DNA of 64,000 nt. Source: Paraburkholderia sartisoli. Its GTDB lineage: Bacteria; Pseudomonadota; Gammaproteobacteria; Burkholderiales; Burkholderiaceae. The notes under the pieces were generated by a model. That model did not search any database, had not been told where the DNA came from, and saw only the letters and a list, made by a program, of their open reading frames with translations. This document shows, one piece after another, positions 28,301 through 35,091 of this stretch (positions are counted from its first letter, which is position 1; each line of letters opens with the position of its first letter). The position numbers and the translations under genes were made by a program. The stretch covers positions 1,054,001 to 1,118,000 of the forward strand of contig NZ_FNRQ01000001.1 in NCBI RefSeq assembly GCF_900107685.1, written 5' to 3'.

Positions 28301-28429
28301 ACGATCATGCGCGCGGACAAGATTCTCGTGCTGTACGAAGGTGCGATCGTGGAACAGGGGCGTCACGAAGAACTCGTGCAACGCAAAGGCATGTATTACC
28401 AGCTCGTTCAAAAACAGTTGAGCGCGTGA
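25373..28429 (+). CDS. Peptidase C39-containing ABC exporter with two N-terminal cNMP-binding-like domains
   Basis: A 1018-residue exporter. Domains in order: two cyclic-nucleotide-binding-like folds (about 20-140 and 160-285; VIRSGSVRIF and VVRQGEVRIV); a C39 peptidase (about 305-435) with catalytic Cys in EMDCGAACLAM, His in GYHYVVVYGL and Asp in WVADPALG; six membrane helices (about 455-720); and an ATPase with Walker A GRSGSGKTTLAKLL, signature LSGGQIQR, Walker B LLVFDEATSAL and H-loop IIAHRLS. All catalytic residues for both leader cleavage and ATP hydrolysis are present. The usual Arg of the cNMP phosphate-binding cassette is not seen in either N-terminal domain (EKACLMRQEQMAS). It should cut the six GG leaders and export the cargo. 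It is coupled to its neighbours: 4 bases after the isomerase, 1-base overlap with the activator. Confidence 0.94.
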   Translation: MDAPQTTPSAAGFLSTVEILSPFSHDELERLAEHAQSRFYSFGETVCNAGEPAEGLFVIRSGSVRIFTEEHGKEISMGVRKAGEIFADIAMLRAYMHESSVRASAKTELLFIPRGAIEPVIAGNQAAMAFIASYVAISSAGGFVAQLFDLRGKLNKAELEEYVRSVGVKRVTAGKEILKQDARDDRRLYVVRQGEVRIVRTEDGNEYTLATLKEGEIFGEKACLMRQEQMASVVATTDTRLLVIPERTVHFILERNPKLREVLDERIRYGDRELQRQKRIEQRRKLPLMLDLHTKPEFGEKIIRRFALVEQAEEMDCGAACLAMVCRHYGIPMTLGKLRELANVTTQGATLDSLARAGESLGFTARGVQCTFDSLRGFDLPFIVHWEGYHYVVVYGLSKDYVWVADPALGFRKLTVEDFERGWSGTCLVFTAGPDLVQISASRSPWIRFVGYLTPYKKILAYLFLATFVIQVLGVIPPLIIQNILDGVIVHQNVSLLHLLIVGLIISNVFSQLMSSIRAYLANFMVRNMDFAMMSQFFRHTLSLPFSFFAKRKTGDIFARFQENLTIRAFLTESTVTTALNLLMVFIYFSIMFFYNVKMTLVLIAFVIPIMALTAIATPRIKRYARDSFTASTDSKSFLMEALAGVETVKGMGIERPVRLRWEKKYAKALEVQYRAHAFSILVGLGSQLLNAATTIAILWVGANLVLAREMTIGQLIAFNAFMGSVLSPLMGLVGLWSMLNDAGVAMERLGDVLDIEPEQKPQDLASRVMLPDLQGEISLNGVYFRYGDSDSAYVLENISFDIKPGELVAIVGRSGSGKTTLAKLLVGFYAPSEGRMSVDGYDLNVIDKAYYRAQIGYVMQSNLLFSGTIAENIASGDDTPDRRRIEEVAKMADAHAFISKMPLGYEQIVGERGIGLSGGQIQRMCIARALYHDPRLLVFDEATSALDSQSESNILGNMHDILKGRTAVIIAHRLSTIMRADKILVLYEGAIVEQGRHEELVQRKGMYYQLVQKQLSA

Positions 28430-29757
28430 TGCAGATACTCGACCAGCCCGAAGACAGCAGCCCCGCGATCTCGTACGCCGCCCTGATCGAGAAGATCGAA
28501 ATCCTGCGCTCGACGCTGCGCTGGTCGTCGCGGCTCGAACGCGCGGATATCGAGAAGCTGCTGCGCCAGGCGAACACGTTGCGCGACGAAGTCATGCAGA
28601 TGTCGCACAAGGAGCGCTTCGTGCAGGCGGCGGTGGCCGAACCGGTGCGCATCGAGCAGTCGCGCCAGGCACGGCGCCAGGGCCTGCTCGAACGCAGCTT
28701 CATCTTCGAGGGCACGTTCGGCGACAACCCGCGTTTGCTCGAAGCACTCGAAATCGCGGAGAAAGCCGCGCCGACCGACCTGCCCGTGCTGATCGACGGC
28801 GAAAGCGGCACCGGCAAGGAACTGATGGCGAAGGTCATTCACGCGAACGGCAGCCGCGCGGACAAACCGTATATCTCGGTGAACTGCGGCGCGATTCCCG
28901 ACAACCTGCTGGAGTCGGAACTGTTCGGGCATCGGCGCGGCGCGTTTACTGGCGCATCGAGCGACCGCAAGGGCAAGTTCGAAAGCGCGCATACGGGCAC
29001 GATCTTTCTCGACGAAATCGGCGAGTTGCCGCTGGCGGGCCAGGTGAAACTGTTGCGCGTGCTCGAAGCGCACGAAATCCAGCGCGTGGGTTCCGATGAA
29101 CCGATCGCCGTCGACACGCGCATCGTCGCGGCGACCAACCGCAATCTGCGGCAACTGAGCGAGGAGGGCAGGTTTCGCGAGGACCTGTTTTACCGGCTGA
29201 GCGTGATTCACGTGACGCTGCCGCCGCTGCGCGAGCGGCGTGACGAAATCCCACTGCTCTTTTCATGGTTCGGCGACGAAGCCGCCGGTGCGCTCAAGCG
29301 GCGGCCGGTTCGCCTCACGCCGCGGCTGCGCGATTTCCTGCTGAGCTACGCGTATCCGGGCAACATCCGCGAGCTGCGCAACGTGATGTATCGCGTTTCG
29401 TGTCTGGCGGGGGATACGGCCGACATCGAACATCTGCCGCTCGACATGCGGCCCGCGGCAACTGTGTCGGCGACATCGGGAGGCGCTCGCCAGGCTGGCG
29501 CGAACGGCGCGAGCGTCACGAACCTGATGTCGCTGAGCGACGCGAAGCGGGCCGCCAGCGATGAAGCCGAAAAGGCGTTTCTCGAACGCGGTCTTCACGA
29601 AGTGGGTGGCACGGTGGCGGAACTCGCGCGGCGCGTCGACATGAACCGCTCGCATCTGCAGATGCTGCTCAAGAAACACGGCCTGCATTCGAAGGATTTT
29701 CGCAATCAGGCCGGCAAGGAAAGCCGCGACGACGGCGAAGAGAAAGAGGCGGGCTGA
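28429..29757 (+). CDS. Sigma-54-dependent transcriptional activator without a receiver domain
   Basis: A 442-residue activator; the ATG at 28429 overlaps the exporter stop (TGATG). The N-terminal 85 residues are helical and charged (ALIEKIEILRSTLRW..), with no receiver, PAS or GAF signature. The AAA+ domain (about 95-330) has Walker A DGESGTGKE, the sigma-54 contact loop GAFTGA, Walker B FLDEIGEL and the sensor-2 region. The C-terminal Fis-type HTH ends MNRSHLQMLLKKHGLHSKDF. It should drive the -24/-12 promoters found before the peptide genes. The absent receiver means the signal arrives another way, perhaps by phosphorylation or protein contact through the kinase/FHA/PP2C set (inference). 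Confidence 0.93.
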   Translation: MQILDQPEDSSPAISYAALIEKIEILRSTLRWSSRLERADIEKLLRQANTLRDEVMQMSHKERFVQAAVAEPVRIEQSRQARRQGLLERSFIFEGTFGDNPRLLEALEIAEKAAPTDLPVLIDGESGTGKELMAKVIHANGSRADKPYISVNCGAIPDNLLESELFGHRRGAFTGASSDRKGKFESAHTGTIFLDEIGELPLAGQVKLLRVLEAHEIQRVGSDEPIAVDTRIVAATNRNLRQLSEEGRFREDLFYRLSVIHVTLPPLRERRDEIPLLFSWFGDEAAGALKRRPVRLTPRLRDFLLSYAYPGNIRELRNVMYRVSCLAGDTADIEHLPLDMRPAATVSATSGGARQAGANGASVTNLMSLSDAKRAASDEAEKAFLERGLHEVGGTVAELARRVDMNRSHLQMLLKKHGLHSKDFRNQAGKESRDDGEEKEAG

Positions 29758-29814
29758 CGCCTGACGTGCCACACGCGCTCGCGAAGGCTTAAGCAATGCA
29801 CCCATCACGCACGC

Positions 29815-30585
29815 TCAGGGCGCGGGGTTGAGCAACGTCTTGTCGGAGGCAGCCGGGTCTTCCGCCCGCACGACCACGGCGGTGATGTTGTCGCGCCCGC
29901 CGCGTGCGAGCGCGATGTCCACCAGTTCATCCGAAGCGCGCAGGCAGTCGACCGATGCCAGCGCAGTGAGAATTTCCTCGTCGCTCACCTCGTTGCAGAG
30001 TCCGTCGCTGCAAAGCAGGAAGATGTCGCCGTCGGCGACTTCGATGGCGGCTTCGTCGAGATCGAGCCGGTCCGTTGCGCCCACCGCGCGCGTGATCATG
30101 TGCTGCGCGGGGTGATGGCGCGCTTCCTCGTCGGTGATGTGGCCCATCAGGCGCAGTTCCTCGACCTGGCTGTGGTCGCGCGTCAATTGCCGCAACTGGC
30201 CCTGCCGCAGCAGATAGATGCGGCTGTCGCCGGCCCACAGATAGCCGCAGAACCGGTCGCACGCAAGCAGGACGACGACGGTGCTGCCGATGCGTTGCAC
30301 CTGCCGTCGCGCGGCTTCTTCACGCAGCTGCCGGTTCGCGACCTGCAGGCGTGTGCGCGCATCCGCGATAAAGCGCTTCATGCTCGCGGGCGGCGCCAGC
30401 TGGCTTAACGTTTCGATGACGAGACGGCTCGCCAGATCGCCCACCGCATGGCCGCCCATGCCATCGGCGACGGCCCAGCGTCCGAGCGCGGACTGATCGA
30501 GGCAGGCGTCTTCGTTGATCTCACGGACGCGTCCCACGTCGGAACGCGCCGATGACGTCCATCGAAACTGGCTTGCACAGGTCAC
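29815..30585 (-). CDS. PP2C-family Ser/Thr protein phosphatase
   Basis: A 256-residue phosphatase starting at a GTG at 30585. All metal-binding motifs are present: RSDVGRVREINEDAC, WAVADGMGGHAVGD, YLWAGDSRIYLLR, FLLCSDGLCNEVSDEE and GGRDNITAVVVR. It is cytosolic. It reverses Thr/Ser phosphorylation made by Hanks-type kinases, as PppA does for PpkA in type VI secretion control. Its start is 5 bases after the stop of peptide gene P6, with no own ribosome site of note, so the two are one transcription unit under the sigma-54 promoter at 30938-30953. It faces the activator gene with a 57-base gap. Confidence 0.93.
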   Translation of the reverse strand: MTCASQFRWTSSARSDVGRVREINEDACLDQSALGRWAVADGMGGHAVGDLASRLVIETLSQLAPPASMKRFIADARTRLQVANRQLREEAARRQVQRIGSTVVVLLACDRFCGYLWAGDSRIYLLRQGQLRQLTRDHSQVEELRLMGHITDEEARHHPAQHMITRAVGATDRLDLDEAAIEVADGDIFLLCSDGLCNEVSDEEILTALASVDCLRASDELVDIALARGGRDNITAVVVRAEDPAASDKTLLNPAP

Positions 30586-30590
30586 GACAT

Positions 30591-30878
30591 TTACACCGCA
30601 TTGTTTTTGCTGCGCACGTCGGGAGAAACGGTGACGTTCGAATTCGAGCCGGTGTTGTTGACGTCGACCGACTGGAACGTGTTGATCATCTGGTTAGCAT
30701 AGAAGCTGTTCGAGATCTCGTACAGGTTGACGGTCGGACCGAAGCTCGGCGTCTCGCGGACGTAGGGCTGGATCCAGCCGTACACCCACGGCGCACCGCC
30801 GCCGCCCCGGATCGCGGCCATGGCCTTGCGATCCAGCGCGAGATTCAACGAGAGGTCGTTCACAGTAATGGAAGCCAT
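30591..30878 (-). CDS. Double-glycine leader peptide precursor P6
   Basis: A 95-residue protein from the ATG at 30878. The 26-residue leader MASITVNDLS..ALDRKAMAAIRGG ends in Gly-Gly at 25-26. The cargo of 69 residues begins GGAPWVYGWIQPYVRE and ends in an Asn-rich part (NNTGSNSNVTVSPDVRSKNNAV), whose end resembles the NP-ID-KN ends of P4 and P5. No Cys. An excellent sigma-54 promoter lies 60 bases upstream. The PP2C phosphatase gene follows 5 bases after the stop, tying peptide production to a change in phospho-signalling. Confidence 0.8.
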   Translation of the reverse strand: MASITVNDLSLNLALDRKAMAAIRGGGGAPWVYGWIQPYVRETPSFGPTVNLYEISNSFYANQMINTFQSVDVNNTGSNSNVTVSPDVRSKNNAV

Positions 30879-30937
30879 GTTGGGTCTCCGGTTGGCCGTC
30901 TGCCCCGGCCTGGTCAAAAGAAGTCTGAGCCCTGATA

Positions 30938-30953
30938 TGCAAGGGCCATGCCG
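30938..30953 (-). promoter_or_regulatory. Sigma-54 (-24/-12) promoter for P6 and the PP2C gene
   Basis: The minus strand reads CGGCATGGCCCTTGCA: GG and GC elements correctly spaced and a perfect TTGCA -12 box. Its last ten bases are almost the same as in the P1 promoter (GCCCTTGCA in both). Confidence 0.78.
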
Positions 30954-31162
30954 GGCGCCGGCCGGTGCCCGACGTATCGCGCAACCCGTTGATTGTTTGA
31001 AGGTTAACTGTGGGCTCGCGCACACGGTCCTCGCAATTTCACGCCTGTTCGTTGGCCCCGCGCCAACATCGGCCGCCGGATAGCGGTGGTCGACCCAACA
31101 CCCTGAACGTCCGCTCATACAGGCGTTGCCCGCCTTCAGGTGACGGCTGCTCACCAACAGTT

Positions 31163-31198
31163 CGCCCGATAGTGTGTCGGCCCGATGCGCACATCGGG
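31163..31198 (-). promoter_or_regulatory. Candidate activator-binding region between P6 and the LRAT gene
   Basis: On the minus strand 31175-31163 reads ACACTATCGGGCG, an exact copy of the sequence upstream of P5. Next to it, CCCGAT (31181-31186) and ATCGGG (31193-31198) form an inverted repeat, and CCCGAT also occurs at 31165-31170. The region lies about 210 bases from the P6 promoter and about 60-95 bases from the possible promoter at 31258, so it could serve both directions. Confidence 0.5.
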
Positions 31199-31257
31199 TG
31201 TCACCACTTGCAATGCGAAAACTGAAATATCGATACAAATCAATGATTTGAGAGATA

Positions 31258-31273
31258 TGGCCCGGTTGATGCG
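31258..31273 (+). promoter_or_regulatory. Possible sigma-54 promoter for the LRAT gene
   Basis: TGGCCCGGTTGATGCG has the GG and GC elements at correct spacing but departs from consensus at two -24 and two -12 positions. The LRAT start is about 82 bases downstream. Confidence 0.4.
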
Positions 31274-31354
31274 AAACACCGGTCAGAAGTGTTGGCCATC
31301 GGACGCAAGCGCCACTTGCAGCAACCAGACGAACCAGACGGAATCGGGGCAGCC

Positions 31355-31885
31355 ATGAACAGCAACCAGCAACTGACATGCAGCGAAGGATGGGGAGAAA
31401 ACCCCATCGTCGTTTCGATGTCGCCGGACCTTCCGCTTCGCACGTACAGCGAACTTCCACCCGGCGCGCATCTCGTCACCGAACGTCGCGGCTACGAGCA
31501 CCACGGCATCTATGTCGGTGACGGCCGGGTTGTTCACTATGCCGGTTTTGCGACGTCGACGCATCGCGGTCCGGTCGAGGAAGTCACGCTCGCGCAGTTC
31601 GCCGCCGGCCACGCGGTGGTGGTTCGTCCTTACCCGCACGCCCGCTACGGCAGCGAAGAAGCGGTGCGCCGCGCACGCTCCCGTCTGGGCGAAAACCGTT
31701 ATCGCCTGCTCACCAACAACTGCGAACACTTCTGCGCGTGGTGCCTGCTGGGCAAGAGCCATAGCGAGCAGGTGCAGACCTGCCTCATGCATCCGCGTGC
31801 CGGTGTGCGCGCGCTCGTGTGCCTCGTCAAGGCATTCGTCGAAGGCGGCAGGAACGATGCGTATGTCACGGCGCAGGCCGCCTGA
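31355..31885 (+). CDS. LRAT-type (NlpC/P60-like) acyltransferase domain protein
   Basis: A 176-residue protein; the ATG at 31355 is chosen over an earlier in-frame ATG without ribosome site. The core matches the lecithin:retinol acyltransferase family: PPGAHLVTERRGYEHHGIYVGDG-VVHYAG holds the catalytic His, and LLTNNCEHFCAWCL holds the nucleophile Cys. Family members move acyl groups from phospholipids to amines or alcohols, or hydrolyse lipids. No signal peptide. Its place next to P6, and a possible sigma-54 promoter, make it a candidate for lipid modification of the exported peptides or of their target, but this is inference. Confidence 0.83.
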   Translation: MNSNQQLTCSEGWGENPIVVSMSPDLPLRTYSELPPGAHLVTERRGYEHHGIYVGDGRVVHYAGFATSTHRGPVEEVTLAQFAAGHAVVVRPYPHARYGSEEAVRRARSRLGENRYRLLTNNCEHFCAWCLLGKSHSEQVQTCLMHPRAGVRALVCLVKAFVEGGRNDAYVTAQAA

Positions 31886-31926
31886 CACTTCCCATGCATA
31901 CCCGAACAGACCGAAAGGAGACCGTC

Positions 31927-32172
31927 ATGAACGCCCCGGAAAAGTCGCTGCACGAGGCCGTCGACAAATGGCTCGCGCCGACGCCCGCGATGCCCGCGCG
32001 CGTCACGCGCTTTTGCCACGGCGTGGCGCGTCGGCGCTACGTCCGCGTCGAGGCGCTGCGTCCGGGCGGCCTGCTGTCGATCATTTTTTTTCGCCACGAC
32101 GACGGCTCATGGAACGTGTTCCCGCCCGCCGACGCCCGGCCCGCGATGGACGGCCGCCGGTTCGCGGCATGA
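31927..32172 (+). CDS. Small hypothetical protein after the LRAT gene
   Basis: An 81-residue basic protein; AAGGAGA lies 7 bases before the ATG at 31927, 41 bases after the LRAT stop, so they likely form one operon. It has a helical start (EKSLHEAVDKWLAP) and a beta-rich end (LLSIIFFRHDDGSWNVFPP). No GG leader or membrane helix. Not recognised; it could be an accessory or immunity protein, without direct evidence. Confidence 0.7.
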   Translation: MNAPEKSLHEAVDKWLAPTPAMPARVTRFCHGVARRRYVRVEALRPGGLLSIIFFRHDDGSWNVFPPADARPAMDGRRFAA

Positions 32173-32326
32173 ACGCCGGCTCCGGCATACTGTCAATGTC
32201 AGGAAGCCGCCGGCCGCCCGCGCGCCTGCAGACGCGACGCGGGTGTGTGACACTGGCGGCTGGCGTACATACGCCTCGCGCCGTTGCGTGAGAGCGTGAC
32301 GCGATAGAGGAAACGGCATTGCTACC

Positions 32327-32773
32327 ATGAGAAAGGTCGCTGTCCATGCACTGATCGCGCTTGCCACCGGCGGCGTCATGTCCACGCCGGCCCTGTGCCG
32401 CGCCTACGAACTCGATCCGCAACTCGACTGCAAATCGAACGCGCACGACTACATCTCCCAGCTGCTCAACAGCCGGTACATCGAGCCGAACCCGATGCGC
32501 GTCGAGGCCAACTCGATCAACGCGTTCCGGCCGATACGCGGCAGCAATCTCACCGCGTTCGGATTTCGCGTCTACGCCGTGCTCGGCTACGAACACGACG
32601 ACGCGATCTTCAGGAAGGGGAACGGCGAGCCGATCAGCGATTCCGCTTACGGCGTCGTGGTGAACGGGCCCGCTGAAACCGTGGAGTCGCGCGTGCGCGA
32701 AGCGGGCAGCCGGGCCATCGTCAAGCAGGTGGTCCCGCTTCTGATCACCGCTGTCCTGTGCGACGGGCGATAG
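32327..32773 (+). CDS. Secreted hypothetical protein
   Basis: A 148-residue protein with a signal peptide (VAVHALIALATGGVMSTPALCRA). Two Cys remain in the mature part (LDCKSN near the start and VLCDGR at the very end), which could form a disulfide. The centre, TAFGFRVYAVLGYEHDDAIFRKG, is beta-rich. It looks periplasmic and is convergent with the ClC gene. I do not recognise the family. Confidence 0.72.
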   Translation: MRKVAVHALIALATGGVMSTPALCRAYELDPQLDCKSNAHDYISQLLNSRYIEPNPMRVEANSINAFRPIRGSNLTAFGFRVYAVLGYEHDDAIFRKGNGEPISDSAYGVVVNGPAETVESRVREAGSRAIVKQVVPLLITAVLCDGR

Positions 32774-32791
32774 AGCAGGCGGGGGCGCCCG

Positions 32792-34594
32792 TCAGGAGTG
32801 GCGCTTGCCGAACCGCGGGCGCAGACGGCGAAAGCGCTCTTTCTTGTGTTCCTCTTCGAAATGCGCGATCGACGGCTTGACGAGGTCGCTGCGCGACACG
32901 ATGCCGACGAGGTGCCGGCTGTCCATGTCCGTCACCACCGCGAGCCGCTCCAGACCGTGTACGGCGAGCCGCGTCGCGACGAGACGGCACGTTTCGTCGG
33001 CGAGGGCGAACACCGCTGAATGCGTGTGCAGCACGTCCGCGAGTGTCTGGCTGGATGCGTTGCCGGCTTCGGCTTTGTCTTCGGCACCGGTTTCGGCGGC
33101 GCGCACGCGTTCGAGCATCGCGCGGTCCACCACGCCCAGCACCGCACCGTCTTCGACTACTGGATACGCACGGCGTGTCTGGGTCGTGCCGAACCATCCG
33201 GCGAGTGCGTCGCGCACCGTGAGTTGTGCGTCGAGGGCGTCGACCGTGCGCGTCATGACTTCTTCGACATAGTGACGTTCGAGCGGATCGACGCCGTACT
33301 CGCGATAGATGTGATACCCGCGACGCGCGATTTTCTCGGTCATGATCGAGCGCTTCATGACGACCGTGGCAAACCCGTGCGCCACCAGCGTGGCCGCGAG
33401 CAGCGGCAGCAACGCGTTGCTGTCGTGCGTGAGGCCGAACGCGAAGACGATCGCCGTCAGCGGTGCGCCCAGCGTGGCGCCGAGCGTCGCCGCCATGCAG
33501 ACGAGCGGCCACAGTGCCGGTTCGCTACCCGGCAGCACGTGGCCGAACACGACGCCGAGTCCCGCGCCCAGCATGAGCAGCGGAGCCAGCACGCCGCCCG
33601 AGGTGCCCGAGCCCAGCGCGACGACCCAGATGACCGCCTTCACGATCAGGATCGCCAGCGCGACCTGGATGGCAATGTGCTGGTGCAGCAGGTCGCCGAT
33701 CACATCGTAGCCGACACCCAGCGCGCGAGGTTCGATGAATCCGCCGATACCGACGACAATACCGCCGAGCGCGGGCCACCACATCCAGTGAACGGGCAGT
33801 TTGCCGAACAGGTCTTCGGTCTTGTACAGCGCCGTGGAAAGACCGGTCGCCAGCGCGCCCGACAGCAGGCCCGCGATCACGCACGAGACGAGCGACCATG
33901 CATCCGGCGCCGCGGTGACGAGCGGAAAGAGCGGGCCCGTGCCGAAGAACGCGGCACGCGCGAAACCCGCCACGGCGCACGCGAGCGCGACCGGCAGAAA
34001 GCTGCGCGGGCGCCATTCGAACAGCAGCAGTTCCACCGCCAGCAGCACGGCCGCGACGGGCGTACCGAACACCGCGGTCATGCCGGCCGCCGCGCCGGCG
34101 ACGAGCAGCGTCTTGCGTTCAGCGGACGTGACCTTCACGCACTGCGCGATCAGCGAGCCCAACGCGCCGCCTGTCATGATGATCGGGCCTTCCGCGCCGA
34201 ACGGCCCGCCGCTGCCGATCACGATGCCGGACGACAGGGGTTTGAGGATCGCGACTTTCGGCGACATGCGGCTCTTGCCGAAGAGGATCGCCTCGATGGC
34301 TTCGGGAATGCCGTGGCCGCGGATTTTGTCGGAGCCGTAGCGCGCCATCAAGCCGACGATCAGGCCGCCCACCGCCGGAATCACGATGACCCATGCACCG
34401 AGCGTGTTGAGGGCCGGCGAGCGGTCTGCAAACGAAAAGCTGCCGAAGAAGAACAGGTTGGTGAACAGGTGGATCAGGTTCAGCAGCACGAACGCCGCGA
34501 ACGTGCTGAGCGCGCCGATGCCCGCTGCCAGCGCGGAAATGCCGGGCAGTCGCGCATTGGTCGAAAAATCGCGCTTGTGTGTATCGTGTTGCAT
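32792..34594 (-). CDS. ClC-family chloride channel/transporter with CBS domains
   Basis: A 600-residue inner-membrane protein. ClC signatures: GSGGPFGAEGPIIMTGGALGS (selectivity filter and gating Glu), GAAAGMTAVFGTPVAAVLLAVE and GSGTSGGVLAPLLMLGAGLG. About 16-18 membrane helices are followed by two cytosolic CBS repeats (EEVMTRTVDALDAQLTVRDALA; DVLHTHSAVFALADETCRLVATRL), then a basic tail. It moves Cl- or exchanges Cl-/H+. It is transcribed 6 bases after the MarR gene, which probably regulates it. Confidence 0.93.
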   Translation of the reverse strand: MQHDTHKRDFSTNARLPGISALAAGIGALSTFAAFVLLNLIHLFTNLFFFGSFSFADRSPALNTLGAWVIVIPAVGGLIVGLMARYGSDKIRGHGIPEAIEAILFGKSRMSPKVAILKPLSSGIVIGSGGPFGAEGPIIMTGGALGSLIAQCVKVTSAERKTLLVAGAAAGMTAVFGTPVAAVLLAVELLLFEWRPRSFLPVALACAVAGFARAAFFGTGPLFPLVTAAPDAWSLVSCVIAGLLSGALATGLSTALYKTEDLFGKLPVHWMWWPALGGIVVGIGGFIEPRALGVGYDVIGDLLHQHIAIQVALAILIVKAVIWVVALGSGTSGGVLAPLLMLGAGLGVVFGHVLPGSEPALWPLVCMAATLGATLGAPLTAIVFAFGLTHDSNALLPLLAATLVAHGFATVVMKRSIMTEKIARRGYHIYREYGVDPLERHYVEEVMTRTVDALDAQLTVRDALAGWFGTTQTRRAYPVVEDGAVLGVVDRAMLERVRAAETGAEDKAEAGNASSQTLADVLHTHSAVFALADETCRLVATRLAVHGLERLAVVTDMDSRHLVGIVSRSDLVKPSIAHFEEEHKKERFRRLRPRFGKRHS

Positions 34595-34600
34595 GGTGGT

Positions 34601-35014
34601 TTAAAGATCGATTTGAGGAATCGTGAGGGCACCCTTGAGCGAGCGGAGTTCGGCACGATGCAGTTCGGCGAGGCGCGCCAGCACTTTTTCACCGGCCTTC
34701 AGCAGATGAACCTCCACCTGGCGCCGGTCGGTTTCGCTGACCTTGCGCGTCACCAGATCCAGCGCCTCGCACCGCGAGACCAGTGCGACCACGCTGTGGT
34801 GCTGCGCCTGCAGCCGCTCGGCCAGCTCGCCGATGGTCGCCCAGTCGCGCTCCGGGTAGCCCTTGATATGAAGCAGCAGCAGATACTGCAGCGGCGTGAT
34901 GCCTTCGCCCTGCGCGGCGTGCTCCGAAAAGCGCTCGAAGCGCCGCATCTGGTAACGAAACTCCGACAGCTGCTCGAAGTCGGGCTTCGTCAGCGCGCGC
35001 GTGGTTACTTTCAT
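34601..35014 (-). CDS. MarR-family transcriptional regulator
   Basis: A 137-residue winged-helix dimer. The core ITPLQYLLLLHIKGYPERDWATIGELAERLQAQHHSVVALVSRCEALDLVTRKVSETDRRQVEVHL contains the recognition helix and the DRR wing. It lies immediately upstream of the ClC gene in the same direction, so it likely controls itself and the channel. Confidence 0.9.
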   Translation of the reverse strand: MKVTTRALTKPDFEQLSEFRYQMRRFERFSEHAAQGEGITPLQYLLLLHIKGYPERDWATIGELAERLQAQHHSVVALVSRCEALDLVTRKVSETDRRQVEVHLLKAGEKVLARLAELHRAELRSLKGALTIPQIDL

Positions 35015-35091
35015 CGGGGAATGACCTGTTCGTGAAGCCGGTTAAACGGCGGGTATATCGCAATATGACGCAAATCCAGCCGTTTGAAAAT

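Noticed and set aside
26375..28411. 678-codon minus-strand frame opposite the exporter
   Set aside because: Composition typical of antisense frames (His/Arg/Asp repeats); the exporter is clear on the other strand.
33020..35035. 671-codon plus-strand frame opposite the ClC and MarR genes
   Set aside because: Arg/Gln/Asp-rich antisense shadow that spans two real genes.
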